Assembly (NCBI GenBank): GCA_902628925.1
Contig: CACOPA010000009.1
Coordinates: 1 to 49,901, forward strand
Source of the DNA: an uncultured SAR86 cluster bacterium
Lineage (GTDB): Bacteria; Pseudomonadota; Gammaproteobacteria; Magnimaribacterales; D2472
Direction: 5' to 3'
DNA: 49,901 nt
Part shown: piece by piece, positions 41,306 to 47,493 of the stretch
Layout of the letters: each line of letters starts with the position of its first letter
How positions within the stretch are numbered: position 1 is the first letter of the stretch
Program-made: the position numbers and the translations under genes
Notes under the pieces: generated by a model
Told to the model about the DNA's origin: nothing
Database searches by the model: none
The model's input: the letters and a program-made list of their open reading frames with translations, nothing else

Positions 41306-41321
41306 TTTACTTATTAGTAAA
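41306..41321. promoter_or_regulatory. Inverted repeat in the divergent gap
   Basis: TTTACTTATTAGTAAA has 6-base arms and a 4-base centre. It lies 39 bases upstream of the minus-strand membrane-protein start and 72 bases upstream of the plus-strand one. It could be an operator or a chance AT-rich palindrome; no regulator is recognisable nearby. No other structure is seen in this gap. Confidence 0.35.
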
Positions 41322-41392
41322 ATTCAAAAATATTTTAGATTTTTTAATCACATTAATTTAAAGTTCGAGATTTGAAGTATGAGGTAAATTAT

Positions 41393-41635
41393 ATGATTGA
41401 AAATTTTCTTATGTATGGGCAATGGGTAATATTGATTTTAAGCATTCTGAGTTTATATTTGGTGAGCTCAGTTAATCGTGAAACTAGGTTAAACGGCTAT
41501 ATATTAACGGGTGTATCCAGATTTTCTGGTGCTTTAATATTTATATTTGTAGATTTATTTGCTTTTGTAATTGCTAATTTAATTCAAACTTACATAGCTT
41601 TTAATGGTTATTACAAGAATAAAAAATATAAGTGA
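41393..41635 (+). CDS. Small two-helix membrane protein of unknown function
   Basis: An 80-residue hydrophobic protein with two or three membrane segments (about 9-30 and 44-66 from the chosen start) and a basic tail (YYKNKKYK). I do not recognise the family. ATG 41393 is preferred over an upstream TTG at 41372 because GAGG (41381-41384) lies eight bases before it. Codon use agrees with its neighbours. The 53-base stretch that follows is AT-rich and ends in a plain ribosome-binding site for the ThDP enzyme gene. Confidence 0.55.
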   Translation: MIENFLMYGQWVILILSILSLYLVSSVNRETRLNGYILTGVSRFSGALIFIFVDLFAFVIANLIQTYIAFNGYYKNKKYK

Positions 41636-41688
41636 TTAAAAATTTGATTTCTAATTTTTAAATATGCATAAAGGTTTAAAATATAACC

Positions 41689-43236
41689 ATGAATGCTTCT
41701 GACGCTTTAATCAAGACGCTTATAAACAATGGATTAGAGGTTGTTTTTGCTAATCCTGGTACCTCTGAGATGCATCTAGTAGCAGCAATAGATCACAACC
41801 CTGAGGTTAGGCCTGTTTTAGGTCTATTTGAAGGGGTGGTAAGCGGTGCCGCTGATGGATATGCACGAATGTCAGGAAAATCAGCTGCCAACCTTCTTCA
41901 TCTTGGACCTGGACTGGGTAATGCATTTGCTAACATTCACAATGCCAAAAAAGCCTTTTCACCAATGATAAATATTGTTGGTGATCATGCGTCTTATCAC
42001 CTTAAACATAATGCCCCATTAACATCTGATCTTGATGGTTTAGCTAAATCTTCATCAGACTGGGTTAAAAGAGTCAGTAGCCCTGAACAAATTACTCAGT
42101 GTGCCAACGATGCATGGAAAGCTGCTAATGAATCTCCAGGTAATATTGCAACATTAGTTGTTCCAGCAGATTATGCATGGAGTGATATAGAGTCAGATTT
42201 ACCAAAAAAAGTTGAATTAAATAACCCTAAATCAGTTGATAACAAATTAATTAAAGCAGCATATTCACTTCTTTCGAAGCCAAATTCTATGCTTTATATC
42301 GGAGGTAAATTTCTTGATGAAGAATGTTTAAAATTTGCCGCACAAATTGCAACTAAAACAGGCTGCAGACTTGTAACTGATACATTTGTTTCTCGTATGA
42401 GAAGAGGTGCAGGACTACCAATCATTCAACAAGTTCCTTATTTTTCAGAAATGGCTGAAGATTTCTTGCAAGGGACTGAATCAATCGTTTTTATTGGTAC
42501 AAAGCCTCCAGTTTCTTTTTTTGCTTATCCTGATAAAAAAAGCTTTCTTTCTCCTGATGAAGCTGAATTGTTTGAATTGTGTTCAGTTGAGGAAAATGGT
42601 TATGAAGCTTTGGCACTATTAAGTGAGTTATCGGGCTCGCCTAAAATAGCTAATGAATTAATTCGTCCATATATATCTGATGTTCCAACATCGGGTGATC
42701 TAGATGTCACAACTCTAGGACCCTTAATAGCAGAAATGATGCCAGAAGAATCTATCGTATCGGATGAGTCAGCAACCTCCAGCCTTACTGTTACTCCTCA
42801 TGCTCTTCAAGCTAAACCGCATGATTGGTTGGCTCTTACTGGTGGATCGATTGGTCAAGGACTGCCTCTGGCAATTGGCGCATCTATTGCTAAACCTGAT
42901 CGACCAGTTATAACTTTGCATGGAGATGGAGGGGCGATGTACACCGTTCAAGCCCTATGGACCCAAGCAAGAGAAAAATTGAATATAACAAACATCATTT
43001 TTTCAAATCGATCATACGAAATTTTAAAAATCGAACTTGATCGAGTTCAAGCTGTTGAAACTGGAGAACGAGCAGCTTCAATGTTTTCAATGGATAATCC
43101 TCCTATTGATTGGGTTAGTCTTGCTGAATCAATGGGTGTACAGGGTTATAAACCAAAAACTGTAAAAGAGTTTAAAGAGGTATTTAGTAAATCCGTCAAT
43201 GAATCAGGCCCATCACTTATTGAAATTGAAATATAA
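41689..43236 (+). CDS. ThDP-dependent acetolactate synthase-like enzyme
   Basis: A thiamine-diphosphate enzyme of the acetolactate synthase / benzoylformate decarboxylase family (515 residues). E48 in LGLFEGVVSGAADGYARM is the cofactor-activating glutamate; the diphosphate/Mg motif HGDGGAMYTVQALWTQ near residue 408 is followed after about 26 residues by IIFSNRSYE. It lacks an FAD-binding catalytic subunit partner (ilvN-like) nearby, so it is likelier an acyl- or keto-acid decarboxylase or lyase than true IlvB. It is followed eight bases later by the FATP-like acyl-CoA synthetase, which suggests a lipid or keto-acid link. Confidence 0.88.
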   Translation: MNASDALIKTLINNGLEVVFANPGTSEMHLVAAIDHNPEVRPVLGLFEGVVSGAADGYARMSGKSAANLLHLGPGLGNAFANIHNAKKAFSPMINIVGDHASYHLKHNAPLTSDLDGLAKSSSDWVKRVSSPEQITQCANDAWKAANESPGNIATLVVPADYAWSDIESDLPKKVELNNPKSVDNKLIKAAYSLLSKPNSMLYIGGKFLDEECLKFAAQIATKTGCRLVTDTFVSRMRRGAGLPIIQQVPYFSEMAEDFLQGTESIVFIGTKPPVSFFAYPDKKSFLSPDEAELFELCSVEENGYEALALLSELSGSPKIANELIRPYISDVPTSGDLDVTTLGPLIAEMMPEESIVSDESATSSLTVTPHALQAKPHDWLALTGGSIGQGLPLAIGASIAKPDRPVITLHGDGGAMYTVQALWTQAREKLNITNIIFSNRSYEILKIELDRVQAVETGERAASMFSMDNPPIDWVSLAESMGVQGYKPKTVKEFKEVFSKSVNESGPSLIEIEI

Positions 43237-43243
43237 TTAATTA

Positions 43244-45049
43244 ATGAAAAAAGTCTTTGAATTTTTTAGGGTATTAACTCAACTAAAATATCTAATACCT
43301 CTCATGAGGTATAAGTGGCCTGATCCAGAATCTAACGCTTCCTTAGCACATATGTTTGGGGAAGCCGTTGATCAATACAGTTCCAGACCTTTTTTGTATT
43401 TTGACGATGAAATTTGGACTTATGAAAGAACCAATAAAGCTGCAAATACTCTTGCGAAATATCTTGTATTGCGAGGAGTTAAACACAGTGATCGAGTCGT
43501 TTTGTTTATGCAGAATAGACCTGATTATATTGTTACTCTTTTAGCTTTGAATAAGATCGGAGCTATTGGTGTTCTAATTAATTCCTCCTTAACAGGCGAC
43601 CCATTAATTCATTGTGTTAATTCATCAGAATCTAGTTTATGCATAGTTGGAGCTGAGCTTGCTCCCGCTATTGAAGAGGTGCTTAATGAGTTAAACGTTA
43701 AAGGAAATGATAAATTCCTTTGGGTCAGTGACGGCGATTCATACACAAAACCCGATTGGTGCATAAACCTTCGATCTGCTATTGATATATCCGATGATAC
43801 AAATTTAGTAGAGACCAATAATGTAAAAGCAAAAGATACTGCTTTTTATATATTTACTTCTGGAACAACTGGAGTTCCCAAAGCGGCTATCTTTCCCAAT
43901 GTAAAAATTGTTGCTGCTTCAACCAATATCTCAACCGGTGGCTATCGAATGAATCATACTGATTGTATGTATAACTGCTTACCCTTATATCATTCTACAG
44001 GGTTAATGCTCGGCTTATGTGCTTGCATAAGAGTAGGCGCCTCAACCCTTATAAAACGAAAATTTTCAGCTTCCTCATTTTGGAGAGAAGCATCAGAATT
44101 TAATACTACTTTATTTGTTTATGTGGGTGAGCTCTGCAGATATCTTGCAAACCAAGAGCCAAATGAATTTGAAGAAAATAACCCAATTAGAGCAATGGTT
44201 GGTAATGGATTGCGCCCCGATTTATGGGATGCATTCAGAAGTAGATTTAACGTAGAAATGATTTGTGAAATTTATGGAGCTAGTGAGGGGAATGCTCTTT
44301 TTATGAATTTACTTAACAAAGAAAAAACGATTGGTATGACCAATGTTGATGTTGAATTAATTAAATATGATGTTGCTGAGGATAGCATCTATAAAGACTC
44401 TAATAACAAATACCAAAAAGTTGAATTTGGAAAACCAGGTTTATTGATAAATAAAATTTCTGATAATTCAATTTTTAATGGTTATACAGATCCAAAAGAA
44501 AGTGAAAAGAAAGTCTTAAGAAATGTATTTGAGGAAGGCGATGCTTGGTTTAACACCGGCGATTTAATTCAAGAAATTGATGTTGGGTATGCTCTTGGAC
44601 GAAGGCATTTCCAATTTGTAGATAGAATAGGTGATACCTTTAGATGGAAATCAGAAAATGTTTCTACAAATGAGGTTGCTGAAATTCTAAATGGCCATAG
44701 TTCAATTAGTATGGCCAATGTTTACGGAGTTAAGGTACCCAACGCTGAAGGCAGAGCAGGAATGGCAGCTTTCACCCTTGATGATAATGAATCAATTAAT
44801 TGGGCCGATCTATCAGATTTTGTAAATAAAAATCTTCCAAAATATGCTAGACCAGTATTTATAAGAATTTTAAGTGAGGTTGATACTACGGGAACCTTTA
44901 AACTTAAAAAAAATGAATTAAGAGAAGAGGGATATGATATCAACAAGCATGGAGATGAAATATATTTCATGATGCCAAATACGGATCAATATAAAAAACT
45001 TGATCATGAATGGAATGACCGCATAAACTCTGGCCAAGCTGGCTATTGA
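43244..45049 (+). CDS. Long/very-long-chain acyl-CoA synthetase, FATP-like
   Basis: An ATP-dependent acyl-CoA ligase of 601 residues in the adenylate-forming superfamily. The P-loop FTSGTTGVPKAAIF is near residue 206, EIYGASEGNALF near 345 is the FATP/very-long-chain acyl-CoA synthetase form of motif II, and WFNTGDLI with a following RIGDTFRWKSENVST is the hinge and the region typical of FATP. Substrates in the family include long, very long-chain and bile acids. There is one hydrophobic stretch near the N-terminus, but no clear signal. It is eight bases after the ThDP gene and 9 bases before the acyltransferase-like gene. Confidence 0.9.
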   Translation: MKKVFEFFRVLTQLKYLIPLMRYKWPDPESNASLAHMFGEAVDQYSSRPFLYFDDEIWTYERTNKAANTLAKYLVLRGVKHSDRVVLFMQNRPDYIVTLLALNKIGAIGVLINSSLTGDPLIHCVNSSESSLCIVGAELAPAIEEVLNELNVKGNDKFLWVSDGDSYTKPDWCINLRSAIDISDDTNLVETNNVKAKDTAFYIFTSGTTGVPKAAIFPNVKIVAASTNISTGGYRMNHTDCMYNCLPLYHSTGLMLGLCACIRVGASTLIKRKFSASSFWREASEFNTTLFVYVGELCRYLANQEPNEFEENNPIRAMVGNGLRPDLWDAFRSRFNVEMICEIYGASEGNALFMNLLNKEKTIGMTNVDVELIKYDVAEDSIYKDSNNKYQKVEFGKPGLLINKISDNSIFNGYTDPKESEKKVLRNVFEEGDAWFNTGDLIQEIDVGYALGRRHFQFVDRIGDTFRWKSENVSTNEVAEILNGHSSISMANVYGVKVPNAEGRAGMAAFTLDDNESINWADLSDFVNKNLPKYARPVFIRILSEVDTTGTFKLKKNELREEGYDINKHGDEIYFMMPNTDQYKKLDHEWNDRINSGQAGY

Positions 45050-45058
45050 TTATATATT

Positions 45059-45640
45059 GTGTCTAATAAAACAATATCTGTTCCTAAGCATTTACAAGCA
45101 AATCGCTCCAAATCGATTGTTAAAATTGCCTCATGGATACTGAAGTATTTTAATTGGAGTATTCGAGGAGCTATACCAAGTGATAAAAGAGTTGTTGTAG
45201 TTGTAGGTCCTCATACATCAAATTGGGATTTTATTATTGGTGTTCTGGTAATTTTAAGCTTAGATGCGAGAATAAACTGGATTGGTAAACACACAATATT
45301 CAAAAATGGATTTAAAAACTTTTTAGTTAAGTTAGGAGGAATACCTGTCAATCGTGATAATCCTTCTGAACTGTTTAAAAAAATTAATAAATTAACTGAA
45401 AAATCTAATGGATATTTAATTGCAATGGCGCCTGAGGGAACTCGGAAAAAGGTAAATAAATTGAAGTCTGGATTTATTAGAATTGCTAACCAAACTAATA
45501 GCAAAATACTTCTCGCAGGAATTGATTTTCAAAAAAAATTTATAAATCTTGACAGGTTCTTTATTCCTTCAGGCGATCTAAATGATGATTTGCAATATGT
45601 TCAAAATTATTTCAATTTATATTCAGGTAAAAAAACTTAG
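45059..45640 (+). CDS. PlsC-like 1-acylglycerol-3-phosphate acyltransferase-family protein
   Basis: A 193-residue acyltransferase of the PlsC superfamily. The HX4D catalytic motif is H52-TSNW-D57 (GPHTSNWDF) and the glycerol-phosphate motif PEGTR is at residues 125-129 (MAPEGTRK). It has no long membrane helix and is shorter than PlsC, resembling the small PlsC-like proteins that lack a known acceptor. The start is GTG 45059. Its position just after an acyl-CoA synthetase suggests use of the CoA thioester made by that enzyme. Confidence 0.85.
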   Translation: MSNKTISVPKHLQANRSKSIVKIASWILKYFNWSIRGAIPSDKRVVVVVGPHTSNWDFIIGVLVILSLDARINWIGKHTIFKNGFKNFLVKLGGIPVNRDNPSELFKKINKLTEKSNGYLIAMAPEGTRKKVNKLKSGFIRIANQTNSKILLAGIDFQKKFINLDRFFIPSGDLNDDLQYVQNYFNLYSGKKT

Positions 45641-45647
45641 TAAATAG

Positions 45648-45666
45648 TTTAACCAAAAGGGTTAAA
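45648..45666 (+). terminator. Possible terminator after the acyltransferase gene
   Basis: TTTAACC (45648-45654), loop AAAAG, GGTTAAA (45660-45666): a 7-base stem, followed after seven bases by TTTTTT (45674-45679). The stem is weak and the T-run is offset, so it may terminate poorly or just be a chance structure. Confidence 0.4.
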
Positions 45667-45723
45667 AATTAGATTTTTTATAAATTTAATGTTTATATTA
45701 AATGAATATTCTGGAGAAAAAAT

Positions 45724-46404
45724 ATGAAATTAAACAAATTTTTATTCTTATTAACAGCAATTTTATTAGTTCCAATAAATTCAGCGCCTGAGGGTTCTTT
45801 TACTACACTTCATGTTAAAGCAATGGACGTGGCGAAGTATGTTGATTATATGAAAAAAAATACTGGTCCCTTTAAGGCAATTGGATCAGATGTTGCTGGT
45901 GTTTGTGTAACACGATCAGGTAACCAATACCCTGGCGAGATGTTTGTATGGAATGCTTTTGGAAGTATTGAGGATGCTTTTATAGCTTCGCAAAAATATG
46001 ATCCGATGACTCCAAACAAACAATTTGAAAAACTTAGAGAAGTTAAATACGCAGTAACATGGAAGCCTGTCAAAGAATTTGAATTAAGACCAGGTTATGA
46101 AAGACTTTGGAGATTAAAACTGAATGACTGGAGAGCATTCGCAAAAAAAATGGAAGAACTGGAAATTGCATTAAAAGCCGCAGGTCATGACATGCGTCTT
46201 GGTGTTTTTTATCCATTAGGTGGTGGGACTGAAGTCTTCCATCTACGTGCTGTTACAGATACTGCATCACAATCAGGTAAAGTAGCCGATGATTACTTTG
46301 CTGGCGCTTCCTATGGAAAAATTTGGGATTCTTCATTTCAATATGTTGATGAGATTGTGAGTGAGACAGTCGAAGAGTGCGAAATTATTTATACAAAAAA
46401 TTAA
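45724..46404 (+). CDS. Secreted duplicated alpha+beta-barrel protein, unknown function
   Basis: A 226-residue protein with a signal peptide (MKLNKFLFLLTAILLVPINSAPEG), so it acts in the periplasm or outside. The mature part is two similar halves: each begins with a strand and a helix ending Y/F-x-x-x-M-x-x-x, followed by a GVCVTRSG or GVFYPLGG strand and a MFVWNAFGSIEDA or VFHLRAVTDTASQ strand-helix. This is the layout of dimeric alpha+beta barrel (NIPSNAP/ABM-like) proteins. I do not recognise a specific family. A ribosome-binding site GGAGAAAA is nine bases upstream. It is followed by a stem-loop and a cyclase-family gene. Confidence 0.8.
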   Translation: MKLNKFLFLLTAILLVPINSAPEGSFTTLHVKAMDVAKYVDYMKKNTGPFKAIGSDVAGVCVTRSGNQYPGEMFVWNAFGSIEDAFIASQKYDPMTPNKQFEKLREVKYAVTWKPVKEFELRPGYERLWRLKLNDWRAFAKKMEELEIALKAAGHDMRLGVFYPLGGGTEVFHLRAVTDTASQSGKVADDYFAGASYGKIWDSSFQYVDEIVSETVEECEIIYTKN

Positions 46405-46412
46405 CTCAAAAA

Positions 46413-46443
46413 AATGCTCAGAGATAATTTAATACTGAGCATT
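46413..46443 (+). other. Stem-loop between two secreted-protein genes
   Basis: AATGCTCAG (46413-46421) pairs perfectly with CTGAGCATT (46435-46443) around a 13-base loop. It is followed by ATTGG rather than a T-run, so it is unlikely to end transcription fully; it may protect or process the transcript between the two genes. Confidence 0.5.
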
Positions 46444-46457
46444 AATTGGAATTATAA

Positions 46458-47480
46458 ATGAAAAATTTTTTCTTATTAATTTTATTTTTACTTACACCAC
46501 TATCTTTATTTGCTGATAACAAAACTGATCAACTGGGTATGGCGAAGCATCTTGGTAATGAAACTTGGGGTAGGTGTGCTCTTCTAATGCAGAATAATCA
46601 GGCTAAAGTTTATGAACTTTCTTATGAAAGAAGTGGGTCCATGCCATTATCTCCATTTGCTGGTAAATTTATCCCAAAATTTTTACCTACAGGACCAACA
46701 AAAAATGAAGTTCAATTAGCAAATATGGACGTTCTTAATGAAGATGTAAATACAGCTAATCAGGGAACTCAAATGGATGCATTTGGACATTTCGCTTATA
46801 CAGATGAAGTCTGGGATGGAAAATCTCAAATACCCAATGAAAAAATTAAATATTTTGGAGGCTTTAACCAAAATGAAGTAAAACCCACCGGTGAATCACC
46901 ATTACTTAAACTTGGTATTGAAAATGTCCCTCCAATAATAACAAGTGGGTTACTTTTGGATGTAAGGAAATATGCCAATGACGGTAAAAAATATCTCGCA
47001 GGAGAATTTATTACCAAGGAAGATCTTGAGGTAACCCTTAGAAAATCAGGTTTAGATAAAAGGGGTATTCTTAAAGGTGATGTAATAATGATTTATTCGG
47101 GATGGAGTGATTTTTATCAAGATCCAGATACAACCAAAATATATTATTCAACTGCTCCAGGCATATCTTATGATGCTGCTGAATTTCTTGCTTCAAAAGA
47201 AGTTGTTGCAGTTGGTTTAGATACATGTTGTGTTGACGCAAGACCTGATCCAAATGATCCAGATTCATTTAAGCAACCTGAAGGTACGCCTCAAAATCAG
47301 ACCTTTCCGGTTCATGATTATTTTTTAACTAAAGTTGGGATTCATACCTTAGAAAATTTAAACCTTAAAAAATTAGCTAATGAGTCTGTATATGAATCAT
47401 GCACAATGATCTTGCCATTAAAATCAAAAGGTAGTGCAGGATCACCAATTCGACCAGTTGCGATTGGAAGAGCTGGCTAA
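46458..47480 (+). CDS. Secreted cyclase-family (kynurenine formamidase-like) protein
   Basis: A 340-residue protein of the cyclase family (PF04199), with a signal peptide (MKNFFLLILFLLTPLSLFADN). The metal-site region reads NQGTQMDAFGHFAY (residues 101-114), where the usual HxGTHxDxxxH has N and Q in place of the first two histidines; Asp and the last His remain. A second conserved part includes DVIMIYSGWSDFY and AVGLDTCCVDARPDP. Family members hydrolyse N-formylkynurenine or other amides and lactones. Its partner upstream is also secreted, so both may act outside the cytoplasm. Confidence 0.82.
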   Translation: MKNFFLLILFLLTPLSLFADNKTDQLGMAKHLGNETWGRCALLMQNNQAKVYELSYERSGSMPLSPFAGKFIPKFLPTGPTKNEVQLANMDVLNEDVNTANQGTQMDAFGHFAYTDEVWDGKSQIPNEKIKYFGGFNQNEVKPTGESPLLKLGIENVPPIITSGLLLDVRKYANDGKKYLAGEFITKEDLEVTLRKSGLDKRGILKGDVIMIYSGWSDFYQDPDTTKIYYSTAPGISYDAAEFLASKEVVAVGLDTCCVDARPDPNDPDSFKQPEGTPQNQTFPVHDYFLTKVGIHTLENLNLKKLANESVYESCTMILPLKSKGSAGSPIRPVAIGRAG

Positions 47481-47493
47481 AAATACTTTTATT

